Shown here piece by piece: positions 43,848 to 51,733 of a stretch of 64,000 nt of DNA. The notes beneath the pieces are model-generated. The model did not search any database. It saw only the letters and a program-made list of their open reading frames with translations, and was not told where the DNA came from. Positions within the stretch are counted from its first letter, which is position 1; every line of letters starts with the position of its first letter. Both the position numbers and the translations under genes were made by a program. Origin of the DNA: Paenibacillus sp. FSL R5-0345 (GTDB taxonomy: Bacteria > Bacillota > Bacilli > Paenibacillales > Paenibacillaceae); NCBI RefSeq assembly GCF_000758585.1, contig NZ_CP009281.1, positions 4,588,001-4,652,000 of the forward strand, given 5' to 3'.

Positions 43848-43990
43848 ATCCTCTCCCATCCGGACTTTACCGTCGGCTCTGGAGTTACACCAGATCAGTC
43901 ACTTCTCTGCAAGCAGAACAAGTGAGTCGCGGGCTCAGTTCGCTTTGAACATTACCGCCGGTTGGGAATTTCACCCTACCCCGAGAATCT
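43848..43990 (-). ncRNA. FMN riboswitch (RFN element) of the EamA transporter
   Basis: Minus strand contains all conserved blocks: CGGGGTAGGGTG, AATTCCCAACCGGCGGTAAT, GAGCCCGCGA, a long variable arm, CTGGTGTAACTCCAG, GCCGACGGTAAAGTCCGGATGG and a closing GAGAGGATC that pairs with GATTCTC. Very similar in core to the rib-operon copy but with a different variable arm. Confidence 0.95.
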
Positions 43991-44144
43991 TGTATTCCGT
44001 TGTTTTTTTCACAATCTCAGAATAAACCTCTTCTTGCCATTCGTCCAGTACTTTATGAAAATATACATAAATCTTTCATGTATTACAGCTTTTTATTACA
44101 TATTCTTTCGATATTATTCTACTGTTTCATCCAAAAAGCTACTG

Positions 44145-44150
44145 TATAAT
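44145..44150 (+). promoter_or_regulatory. Possible -10 box of the PstS-like gene
   Basis: TATAAT, 50 bases before the start; no good -35 at the expected distance. The remaining sequence between the riboswitch and this gene shows no gene. Confidence 0.35.
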
Positions 44151-44200
44151 GAAATTATGTTATTTTTCCATACTTTAACAATAAGTACAAGGAGGTTGTT

Positions 44201-45391
44201 ATGAAAGAATCATTTTGGATGAAGGAGTCCTTCTGGACGAAGTTATTGTTCTCCTTTTTTGCTGTCGGAGTCATAGCTTTTTTAGGATTTATAGGTTCGA
44301 TAATTACCGCGCTTTACGGGGGACTAATGTTTTATACTCCACTTGTGGCGGTTTTATCTGTGGTGATAGCCATTTATGTTGTACTCCTTATATTTAATGT
44401 GTTATCCCGAAGAACAAGCAATATTGTATTGTTATCCATCCTCGGACTTAGTGTGCTCGTAACCGCAGGATATGAGATCAAACAAGCATATATCAACAGT
44501 ATTGCCACGGTCGATGATCGAGAAGTTAATCTGGTACAATACGAACCTTTTGCCGAGAATACCAAAGCAGTCAATTTGGATAAACCTTCTACATATCGTA
44601 TCGATAGCAACCTACCAAAATTGGATGGCGCAACCGCACTTTACCCACTCTATTCAGCTTTTGTGCAATCTGCTTATCCTGAGGGCAGCTATAATGCATA
44701 TGATTTTCAAAAAAGCCAAGTGATTTGCAGCAGCACGCCCGAAGCTTACAAAAGACTAATTGAAGGTGAGACGGATATCATTTTTGTTGCGGCTCCTTCT
44801 CTCGCACAGCAGAAACAAGCAAAACTAAAAGGTGTCGAGCTGAACCTCACACCGATCGGTCGTGAGGCATTCGTATTTTTTGTAAATAAACGAAATGACG
44901 TAACTGGACTTTCCACCGCTCAGCTCAAAGATATTTACGCGGGTGAGATCACCAATTGGAAAGATGTAGGAGGCCCCAATAACCGAATTCGCGCTTTTCA
45001 ACGACCAGAGGATAGTGGGAGCCAGACGATGCTGCAAAAGTTTATGGGGGACACTCCGCTTATGACACCACCTAAGGAAGATGTGGCAGATATTATGAGC
45101 GGAATCATTCAACAAACCTCCAGCTATCGCAATTATAAAAACGCACTCGGTTACAGCTTCTTATTCTATGCATCGGAAATGAATCAAAGCGGGGAAATTA
45201 CACTACTAGCCGTAGATGGTGTAACACCCGACAAGCAGAGTATTCGCAATGGAGAATACCCTTTGGCTACAGAGTTTTATGCTGTAACAGCTGGAAGTGA
45301 TAACCCAAATATCCAGCCCTTTCTAGATTGGATTCAATCTGCTGAGGGTCAGGAATTGGTAGAGAAAACTGGTTATACCTCTATAAAATAA
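44201..45391 (+). CDS. PstS-like substrate-binding protein with N-terminal membrane helices
   Basis: 396 residues. The first 95 hold three hydrophobic helices (about 13-36, 40-66, 75-90), and the rest is a PBP-like-2 (phosphate-binding type) domain with L-D-G-A-T-A-L-Y-P-L, where free PstS usually has D-G-S, G-E-T-D-I-I-F-V, I-Y-A-G-E-I-T-N-W-K-D-V-G-G and E-D-S-G-S-Q. No pst transporter genes are nearby, so it may be a sensor or receptor fixed in the membrane. The first six residues (M-K-E-S-F-W) are repeated at once with different codons. AAGGAGG five bases before the first ATG fixes the start. Confidence 0.75.
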   Translation: MKESFWMKESFWTKLLFSFFAVGVIAFLGFIGSIITALYGGLMFYTPLVAVLSVVIAIYVVLLIFNVLSRRTSNIVLLSILGLSVLVTAGYEIKQAYINSIATVDDREVNLVQYEPFAENTKAVNLDKPSTYRIDSNLPKLDGATALYPLYSAFVQSAYPEGSYNAYDFQKSQVICSSTPEAYKRLIEGETDIIFVAAPSLAQQKQAKLKGVELNLTPIGREAFVFFVNKRNDVTGLSTAQLKDIYAGEITNWKDVGGPNNRIRAFQRPEDSGSQTMLQKFMGDTPLMTPPKEDVADIMSGIIQQTSSYRNYKNALGYSFLFYASEMNQSGEITLLAVDGVTPDKQSIRNGEYPLATEFYAVTAGSDNPNIQPFLDWIQSAEGQELVEKTGYTSIK

Positions 45392-45406
45392 AATATTCTT
45401 AGGGGA

Positions 45407-45446
45407 AGAGAGCTAGCCCAAATATTTGGGAAAGCTCTCTTTTTGC
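45407..45446 (+). terminator. Terminator after the PstS-like gene
   Basis: AGAGAGCT ... CCCAAATATTTGGG ... AGCTCTCT followed by TTTTTG. Confidence 0.85.
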
Positions 45447-45598
45447 ATTTTATACCGAAATTTTTCCTTTTTCACTCTAAAAGAGCGCAACTTTTGGAAA
45501 CTATTGTCGTTTAAGATTTATATAAGCCCAAACTGCATCAAAGGAAGAAAAAGTAAGAATTGCTAGAAACCAAGAAACGGGGATGGTAGGGATTGCAG

Positions 45599-47101
45599 AT
45601 GAAGAAGTTTGGTTTTTTGGCGTTACTGCTGCTTTTGTTGGTGCTAGTTCATCCAGGAACTGGTTATGCCGGCTCTGCAGAGACACACATCAATCTAGAC
45701 GGCAATGATCTTGAGATTTCAAAAGACGCACAGGTTCAAATTGTAAATGGAAGCGTGATGGTTCCACTTCGCCTCGTTGCGGAGCAGCTTGGTTATACCG
45801 TGAAATGGGATAACGTGACCAAGACTGCAATCATTGAGCAAAAAGGAACTACATTAAAGCTTATTGTGAATAATGCGATGGCAGAAGCTTCAGGGAAACA
45901 AGTAAAATTGGACAACCCTCCGTTTCTCAGCGGTAGCACAACCCTCGTACCTTTAAGATTCGTTGGAGAGCAGACAGGAACCACTGTCGGTTGGGATAAT
46001 GTTACTAAAACGGTATATTTAACTTCTCCAGCACCCGAGATTGGCGGAGACGATGCAGAAACTACAGTTCCAGATACATCTGTAACCGCACCCTCCAATA
46101 ACGGATCCAATGGTAACACAGCAACTGACAGAGATACATCGACTACAGCACTCACTAATCTTAGCTTCGTCGATAACAAACTAATCCTTGCGGTGAACGG
46201 TAGTGTAACACCTAGTGTATTCACTATGACAGATAAGGACCGGATTGTCGTAGATTTACCAAACACCAGCTTTGGCGACAGCTTTCATCAGAACCTTTCC
46301 GTCGGAAAAAACCAAAGTGGACAGTTGACGATTGCCGAATATCCTAATGTCTCAACCATTCGTTATTCATTATTCAGTAGTTCTCCATCTACGATCCGGA
46401 TCGTTATTGATCTGAACAGCCCTAACAGCTATAGCTTGATAAATGCTAACGATGGACTTATTATAGTGGATCTAAATGGGACTAGCGTTACAACTCCTGA
46501 AACCACCTTACCTGAAGTGCCGGTTACAACGTCTCCGCCAGCTACCGGCAACACAGATAAGAAGGTAATCGTCATTGATGCAGGACATGGTGGGAAAGAT
46601 CCAGGGAGTTCAAGTGTTAACAAGCTTAAAGAGAAAGATTTCACCTTACCAACAGCATTGAAAATTGCAGAATTACTAAAGAAAGAGCCAAATATCGAGG
46701 TTGTGCTCACTCGAAGTGATGATACATACCCGACTCTGCAGGATAGATCTAACCTGGCCAATAAGGTAAAGGCTGATCTGTTCATCTCTGTTCATGCCAA
46801 TAGTATCCCGGTGGGTGGTAAGAGCAACCCTAGCGGCACAGAGACCTACTACACGCGTAATGATAGCTTGTTATTCGCTCAAACCGTTCATAAATATCTC
46901 TCAGTCGCTACCGGTCTTCAGGATCGAGGGGTTCGTCAAGCGAATTATCATGTAACAAGAGAAACTAAAATGCCTGCCATTCTATTAGAATGTGGTTACT
47001 TAAGTAATACCAAGGATGAAGCCCTACTCTACACCGCAGACTTTCAGAACAAAGTAGCGAGTGCCGTAGTTTCAGGGATCAAGGAATATTTAGGTCGATA
47101 A
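45599..47101 (+). CDS. N-acetylmuramoyl-L-alanine amidase (stalk + AMIN + Amidase_3)
   Basis: 500-residue secreted cell-wall amidase. Order: signal peptide (about 1-25); copper-amine-oxidase-like stalk domain with two repeats (about 30-145) marked by V-P-L-R-L-V-A-E and V-P-L-R-F-V-G-E; a Thr/Ser linker; an AMIN domain (about 187-296); and a catalytic Amidase_3 domain from about 322 with V-I-D-A-G-H-G-G (zinc His330), K-E-K-D-F (zinc Glu345), I-S-V-H-A-N-S (zinc His399) and L-L-E-C-G-Y-L-S-N with the catalytic Glu. The ATG at 45599 has GGTAGGG upstream; a TTG two codons earlier is less likely. Cleaves stem peptides off glycan strands outside the membrane. Confidence 0.93.
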   Translation: MKKFGFLALLLLLLVLVHPGTGYAGSAETHINLDGNDLEISKDAQVQIVNGSVMVPLRLVAEQLGYTVKWDNVTKTAIIEQKGTTLKLIVNNAMAEASGKQVKLDNPPFLSGSTTLVPLRFVGEQTGTTVGWDNVTKTVYLTSPAPEIGGDDAETTVPDTSVTAPSNNGSNGNTATDRDTSTTALTNLSFVDNKLILAVNGSVTPSVFTMTDKDRIVVDLPNTSFGDSFHQNLSVGKNQSGQLTIAEYPNVSTIRYSLFSSSPSTIRIVIDLNSPNSYSLINANDGLIIVDLNGTSVTTPETTLPEVPVTTSPPATGNTDKKVIVIDAGHGGKDPGSSSVNKLKEKDFTLPTALKIAELLKKEPNIEVVLTRSDDTYPTLQDRSNLANKVKADLFISVHANSIPVGGKSNPSGTETYYTRNDSLLFAQTVHKYLSVATGLQDRGVRQANYHVTRETKMPAILLECGYLSNTKDEALLYTADFQNKVASAVVSGIKEYLGR

Positions 47102-47144
47102 AAAAAGGGGAGCCCATTAGCCATTCTTGGCTGAGAAGCTCCCC
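47101..47144. terminator. Terminator between amidase and VOC genes
   Basis: GGGGAGC ... GCTCCCC with an inner AGCCA/TGGCT stem. The T run (TTTTTTT) is on the minus strand, so it best serves the VOC gene; it may also help the amidase gene. Confidence 0.75.
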
Positions 47145-47164
47145 TGTCTGTTTATTCTTGTTTG

Positions 47165-47563
47165 TTATTTCCAAACGCCCATTCGTTCTTTTAGATTGGA
47201 GGTATGCAGCTCCAGCTGTATACCGTCTGGGTCGAGAAAGTTAACCGTCCAGCCAACTCCCCGTTTAACAGGTCCCCTGATCAATCGCACTTCGTGGGCT
47301 TGCAATATATGAACAGCTTCCTCGAAATGTTCCTCCGCTATGCTAAAGGCAATATGGTCTATCCCAATTACACTATCTATGGATTTGGTAAATTCAGGCT
47401 TTTCAATGAGGCAAATCCACGCACTTCCCCATTCCAGATAGGCATCTGTGTTTCCCTTGTGGATTAGCTGAAGACCCAAAATACCTGTATAGAAATTCAA
47501 CGAACGTGATAAATCACTCACATTTACCGTCACATGATTAAATCCTTGGACCTGCATCCTCAT
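47165..47563 (-). CDS. VOC-family protein resembling FosA/FosB, key Tyr replaced
   Basis: 132 residues, one glyoxalase/VOC domain pair. The pattern follows fosfomycin thiol transferases: N-H-V-T-V-N-V-S-D-L with metal ligand His10, A-Y-L-E-W-G-S-A-W-I-C-L, D-H-I-A-F-S with His70, and F-L-D-P-D-G-I-Q-L-E with Glu118; Arg127 also aligns. The tyrosine before F-L-D-P-D-G in FosA and FosB is Asn108 here, so fosfomycin activity is doubtful. Two ATGs (47563 and 47557) are possible. It may be the last gene of a run with the esterase. Confidence 0.7.
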   Translation of the reverse strand: MRMQVQGFNHVTVNVSDLSRSLNFYTGILGLQLIHKGNTDAYLEWGSAWICLIEKPEFTKSIDSVIGIDHIAFSIAEEHFEEAVHILQAHEVRLIRGPVKRGVGWTVNFLDPDGIQLELHTSNLKERMGVWK

Positions 47564-47580
47564 TCATCCCCTCAAACTTC

Positions 47581-49053
47581 TCACACCAAGATAGAGACAA
47601 TTCTCTTGCGTTTCTCTGAATCGGGATCTTTAGTTACTCGCATCTCTTCATCAAAGATCAAAGTTGCACGTTCTTCCAGCGTATACTCAGGCCATGATAG
47701 CTCAGCTGTAGCTGGGTTTCCTCGATGAGCAAAGGCAATCCATGCCGCATGCATACTGTCAGCCAATTTTTGCATCGCCGGTGTAATTTCCGCTCCCAAG
47801 CGAGTTACATGAGACAGATTGTTAAAAGCATAGGCAATTTCCGCACCATGTACTGCCTTATTTAACAGTGGATGACCAGGAACTGTCCCATCAAAACGAT
47901 ACATCCAGACAGGCGCATGGGCCAATTGATTCTCTGCTAAGGATATAGAGGTTCCCCAGAAATAAAGATCCGTTAGAATCTCCGCCTGTCCCTCCCATGT
48001 AGAAGAATAGTGACTGGCAACCTCCGCTAAACTTCCAGTTCCCATCATCTGCTCCAGCGCCTTGAGCGATTCATCAAAATCTGCACCAGGTGTTTCTCCC
48101 CTGAAAAATAAATTACCCTCATCTCGATTGGTTCCTATGAGCAATGGGATACCCTGCGCCGATCCTAATGCTACAGCCTGCGCAGGATCTTGAGGAAGCG
48201 TATCCCCATCAATGACAGGCTGAAATAACATGCCTATTGAACCACCCGTTAATTTAATGGTCATTCTTGTGGCTGCTTCAATAATTTGTTCCGCTGAGAA
48301 TGTATTAAGTAAGCTAGTATCTCCCTTAGGAGAAATACCTAGTTCAGTAAGTAGTGCTATTGCAATATCTTTTCCTTGCTGATTTGGCAACGTTTGAGCA
48401 GCTCCACTTTGCATAATCGCCCCTGCAAATAATCCCTTCGCAGCAGGCATAGCCAATAGTGCGGCGATACTCATACTGCCAGCTGATTCTCCGAATACCG
48501 TGACTCGCTGCGGGTCGCCTCCAAAGGCGGCAATATTAAGCTTTACCCATTCCAGTGCGGCAATTTGATCCAGCAAGCCTTGATTTGAAGCAAATCCGTC
48601 ACCAAGTGAAGACAGATGCATAAAACCAAACGGTCCCAATCGATAATTAATCGTCACCAAGACCACATTCCCGTGCTCCGCGAAGCTAGTGCCGTCAAAC
48701 TGTGGCTGACTACCCGCACCAGTCACAAATGTCCCCCCATGAATCCAGACCATTACAGGAAGTGCCTCGCCTTGGGACGCAGGTGACCATACATTTAAGT
48801 ATAAACAATCCTCAGCATGGCGAGGCGTTAAGCCGCCGAAACGCGTACCTTTCTTATCCGCTGGCTGATGGCTAACTGGACCAAATTCAGAAGCATCTCT
48901 AATTCCGCTCCAAGCTTCTGGTAGCTGCGGCGCACGAAATCGAAGCCCTCCAACTGGCGGAGCGGCAAAAGGGATTCCACGCCAAACGTTCACGCCACCC
49001 TCCTCTCGTCCTTGAAGCTTACCGTAAGAGGTTACTGCTATCGGTCCTACCAT
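47581..49053 (-). CDS. Type-B carboxylesterase (PnbA-like)
   Basis: 490 residues of the alpha/beta-hydrolase fold: G-I-P-F-A-A-P-P-V-G near the start, oxyanion-hole region V-W-I-H-G-G-T-F, nucleophile elbow F-G-E-S-A-G-S with the catalytic Ser, an acid in the segment around G-T-N-R-D-E-G-N and a His near residue 400 in K-A-V-H-G-A-E. No signal peptide, so cytoplasmic; resembles B. subtilis p-nitrobenzyl esterase. Natural substrate unknown. It starts 19 bases after the AI-2E-family gene. Confidence 0.9.
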   Translation of the reverse strand: MVGPIAVTSYGKLQGREEGGVNVWRGIPFAAPPVGGLRFRAPQLPEAWSGIRDASEFGPVSHQPADKKGTRFGGLTPRHAEDCLYLNVWSPASQGEALPVMVWIHGGTFVTGAGSQPQFDGTSFAEHGNVVLVTINYRLGPFGFMHLSSLGDGFASNQGLLDQIAALEWVKLNIAAFGGDPQRVTVFGESAGSMSIAALLAMPAAKGLFAGAIMQSGAAQTLPNQQGKDIAIALLTELGISPKGDTSLLNTFSAEQIIEAATRMTIKLTGGSIGMLFQPVIDGDTLPQDPAQAVALGSAQGIPLLIGTNRDEGNLFFRGETPGADFDESLKALEQMMGTGSLAEVASHYSSTWEGQAEILTDLYFWGTSISLAENQLAHAPVWMYRFDGTVPGHPLLNKAVHGAEIAYAFNNLSHVTRLGAEITPAMQKLADSMHAAWIAFAHRGNPATAELSWPEYTLEERATLIFDEEMRVTKDPDSEKRKRIVSILV

Positions 49054-49072
49054 TACATTTCACCCTTCCACG

Positions 49073-50227
49073 TTATTCCTTATTCTCTTCAATCTGCTTA
49101 TACAATCCGGACTGGAACCGGAACCATTGAAAAATATGTGTAAATACGACCTTGAGTACCGCGTAACCAGGAACTGCAAGGATAATACCAAGAATGCCGA
49201 ACATTTTTCCGGCAAAAATAATCACAAAAATGATCGTGATCGGATGAATCTTCAGAGTCTTGCCCATAATTTGCGGAGAGATAAACTTTCCTTCAATCAG
49301 CTGTACAGCCGTCCAGACGATGATCATCTTCAGCAGCATAAATGGTGAAGTGACCATAGCCACAATTAATGCCGGTGTAATAGCAATTGCCGGACCCAAA
49401 TAAGGAACAACTGCTGTACAAGCAGCGGCAATGGCAAGAACAAGTGAATACTCCAGACCAATAATCAAATAGCCAATATAGAGCAGCGCACCAATGCAGC
49501 AGCTTACTATAATTTGTCCTCGAATATAGGAAGATACCTGGGCGTTCATTTCCGACATTACCATCCGAGTTTGCGGCTGCAGCGCGGTAGGTACAAATTT
49601 CAAAATGTAATCCGGCAATCTTTTTCCATCACGAAGCAAGTAGAATAGAATAAACGGTGTTGTTACCACCGCCAGAACAATCTCCGTAACGGCTCCGACG
49701 AAGCTCCCTACACCTGTTAGTGCATTATTCAGAAAAGAAGTGCCCCAAGCCGTAATTTTACTGGTAATTTCACTTAGGTTGGTTCCTATACTATCTTGTA
49801 CTTGACCAAAGAATTCGCTGCCTGTCAGGTTCATAAACCGTTCCTGAATCAAGTCACTATACCTTGGAAAATCGTCGATCAAACCAGATAATTGCGTTCG
49901 AAGAATTGGAATCACCATGACCAGAATCAGCGTGATGATGCCCGCAATTATCAAATAAAGAATGATGATTGCATATACACGTTTCATCCTGAATCTTTTT
50001 TCCATTCGGTCTACTAGCGGATTCAGCAAGTAATAAGCGATACCCGATAGTAACAATGGTGCAGCCACTGTGTGCAGCAATACAGATATAGGAGTGAAAA
50101 TAAACGGTATCTTTGAGAACACTAGGATAGTTAACCCAGTTAACAATAAAATAAGTAAGCTTACCACAAATTTATTGTTCAGAAAAAACTTTTTAAACTT
50201 CTCCGGCCACACCTGCAGCCTCTCCAT
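49073..50227 (-). CDS. AI-2E family transporter
   Basis: 384-residue membrane protein with about eight helices in the AI-2E (TqsA/YtvI/PerM) arrangement: paired N-terminal helices, a large soluble middle segment and the conserved L-E-Y-S-L-V-L-A-I-A-A-A-C-T-A-V-V-P-Y-L-G-P followed by a final four-helix block. The family covers signal exporters and sodium/proton antiporters, so the substrate cannot be given. The ATG at 50227 is supported by GGGGGAGAGG five bases upstream; a GTG eight codons earlier is not. Confidence 0.88.
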   Translation of the reverse strand: MERLQVWPEKFKKFFLNNKFVVSLLILLLTGLTILVFSKIPFIFTPISVLLHTVAAPLLLSGIAYYLLNPLVDRMEKRFRMKRVYAIIILYLIIAGIITLILVMVIPILRTQLSGLIDDFPRYSDLIQERFMNLTGSEFFGQVQDSIGTNLSEITSKITAWGTSFLNNALTGVGSFVGAVTEIVLAVVTTPFILFYLLRDGKRLPDYILKFVPTALQPQTRMVMSEMNAQVSSYIRGQIIVSCCIGALLYIGYLIIGLEYSLVLAIAAACTAVVPYLGPAIAITPALIVAMVTSPFMLLKMIIVWTAVQLIEGKFISPQIMGKTLKIHPITIIFVIIFAGKMFGILGIILAVPGYAVLKVVFTHIFQWFRFQSGLYKQIEENKE

Positions 50228-50298
50228 CGTACCCTCTCCCCCATGCGCCACCTTATATGAAGTGTTATTTTATTCACTTTTTAATAGCATAGTCAACG

Positions 50299-50949
50299 TT
50301 AGGGGCGCAAGTCAAATTTGATGTCCGCGATTTTGCCCGCCTCCACAAAACCAATCGATTGATATACTTTGTTGGAATCCGGGTTTTTGGCATCCGCATA
50401 AAGCACTGGTGTTACCTCTTCATGGAGCAATTGTGAACATATTTCTGCCACGATTGCGCTAGCATACCCTTTTTTTCGATGAGCGCGAAGCGTATATACA
50501 TCAATTATTCGAGCATGTCTCGAAGTCTGGTGAGCGATGTTAGCCATAGAGACTGGGATATCATCTACACCCCATAGATACAACCTCCCTGAGCTAGCAG
50601 CCTCTTTAGCCATTGGGAACATCAATTTAGGCTGAACAGGTTTGCCAAAAGCATCCTCTGAGAAGCCTGCCATGAATTCTGCAATCGTAGTACTGTATTC
50701 TTCAGTCGCAAGTCGTAAGTATCCTTCAACATTTGCGGGCTTCTTTACCACTAGGCAGTGATAAGCCTCAAGCATCATATATGTATGAAAAAATTTCTCA
50801 TGAAATTCACAAAAAGCTTCCGCAAATAACTGTGCCGTTTCTGGCTCACCTGACACGCCTGGAAAGTCATGATCCTTCACATACTCGACTAGCTTCTGTA
50901 TCAGATCTCTTATCTGTTCCAGTCCCATATCCTGTAAGATCCAGAACAT
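50299..50949 (-). CDS. GNAT-family N-acetyltransferase
   Basis: 216 residues; the C-terminal 100 carry the GNAT fold with I-I-D-V-Y-T-L-R-A-H-R-K-K-G-Y-A-S-A-I-V (acetyl-CoA loop R-K-K-G-Y-A) and Y-A-D-A-K-N-P-D-S-N-K-V-Y-Q-S-I-G-F. The N-terminal half is helical, as in a known subgroup of single-domain GNATs with an added region. The substrate is unknown. The start is uncertain: the first ATG has a poorly spaced AGAGG, and an ATG seven codons later is possible. Confidence 0.8.
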   Translation of the reverse strand: MFWILQDMGLEQIRDLIQKLVEYVKDHDFPGVSGEPETAQLFAEAFCEFHEKFFHTYMMLEAYHCLVVKKPANVEGYLRLATEEYSTTIAEFMAGFSEDAFGKPVQPKLMFPMAKEAASSGRLYLWGVDDIPVSMANIAHQTSRHARIIDVYTLRAHRKKGYASAIVAEICSQLLHEEVTPVLYADAKNPDSNKVYQSIGFVEAGKIADIKFDLRP

Positions 50950-51060
50950 GATTATTCACAGTAAACCTCTTAAACATGTCTATTCCCCCTAGATCTTCCT
51001 TTCATTCAATCATAATCCCGGGCTGAACAAAAAGGAACGGCATTGCCCTCCTGAAAAGAC

Positions 51061-51085
51061 AAAAAAACCGCCAGCGCTTTGGCGG
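51061..51085 (-). terminator. Terminator after the 2Fe-2S protein gene
   Basis: Minus strand CCGCC AAAGCGCT GGCGG then TTTTTTT. Confidence 0.8.
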
Positions 51086-51142
51086 TGTTCCAACCTTATA
51101 TCCTACGAATTCCCCTTGCTTCCAAGCTTCATTTATGGACGG

Positions 51143-51502
51143 CTATTTTTTCTTCTTCCCTTTAGCTCCCTTGTCATCCACTGCAATCAGCTGACCATCA
51201 TATGTATACAGTAGATGATCTTCAAGTTTCTCACCCTGTAAATGCTTCCGTACTAACGACTTCGCTAATTTGGGAGTGATCTCTTTATACCAAACCCCTT
51301 CAGGGTATGCAATCACAACGCAGGAATCTGAACATCTACCATTACAACGAGTTACCGTCGTATGAATAAGACTCTGTGCACCTTGCTTCTCAATCTCATC
51401 TTCTATCGCTTCAGCTACTTCCTCACCTTTGTGTTTCTTGCAGCTGCTACCATTACATATCAACAAATGACTTACGGTTCCTTGTAAATTCCAAGTTGTC
51501 AT
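51143..51502 (-). CDS. Thioredoxin-like 2Fe-2S ferredoxin domain protein
   Basis: 119 residues. Cysteines 16 and 21 (C-N-G-S-S-C) and 53, 57 and 61 (R-C-N-G-R-C-S-D-S-C) fit the thioredoxin-like (2Fe-2S) ferredoxin pattern, with P-E-G-V-W-Y-K near residue 70. The Lys-rich tail ends G-K-K-K-K. It may carry electrons or regulate iron-sulfur metabolism; the gene lies back-to-back with the Fur-controlled regulator gene, but its own start region shows no Fur box. Start at the ATG with GGGG seven bases upstream. Confidence 0.75.
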   Translation of the reverse strand: MTTWNLQGTVSHLLICNGSSCKKHKGEEVAEAIEDEIEKQGAQSLIHTTVTRCNGRCSDSCVVIAYPEGVWYKEITPKLAKSLVRKHLQGEKLEDHLLYTYDGQLIAVDDKGAKGKKKK

Positions 51503-51659
51503 GAAATCCCCATTCCTTTCATGCCTAAAATATACCCACAAAGTGAGGCTTAGCTTCGATGCATACTCAGGTACTTTGCGGGGGTCCAATATTTACTTTC
51601 TTATTCGTTAACATAATTCTGTTAGCGGATTATTCTAAACACTATCATAAGCGCCATTA

Positions 51660-51688
51660 TAGTCAATAGAAAGAAAGACTGGTATACT
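51660..51688 (+). promoter_or_regulatory. Promoter of the Btr-like gene
   Basis: TAGTCA, 17-base spacer, TATACT. A Fur box starts six bases after the -10. Confidence 0.55.
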
Positions 51689-51693
51689 ATAAT

Positions 51694-51708
51694 TGAGAAT
51701 GATTATCA
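51694..51708 (+). promoter_or_regulatory. Fur box upstream of the Btr-like gene
   Basis: TGAGAATGATTATCA, one mismatch to the 7-1-7 consensus TGATAATnATTATCA. It covers the likely transcription start. Confidence 0.9.
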
Positions 51709-51733
51709 CTGAAAAAAGGGAGCGATATCAAAC

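Noticed and set aside
43962..44204. 80-codon plus-strand frame between the second FMN riboswitch and the PstS-like gene
   Set aside because: It begins within the riboswitch and has Phe/Ile/Tyr-rich random composition without a ribosome-binding site.
45793..46266. 157-codon minus-strand frame opposite the amidase gene
   Set aside because: It is a shadow of the Ser/Thr/Val-rich domain in the real gene, with no start signal.
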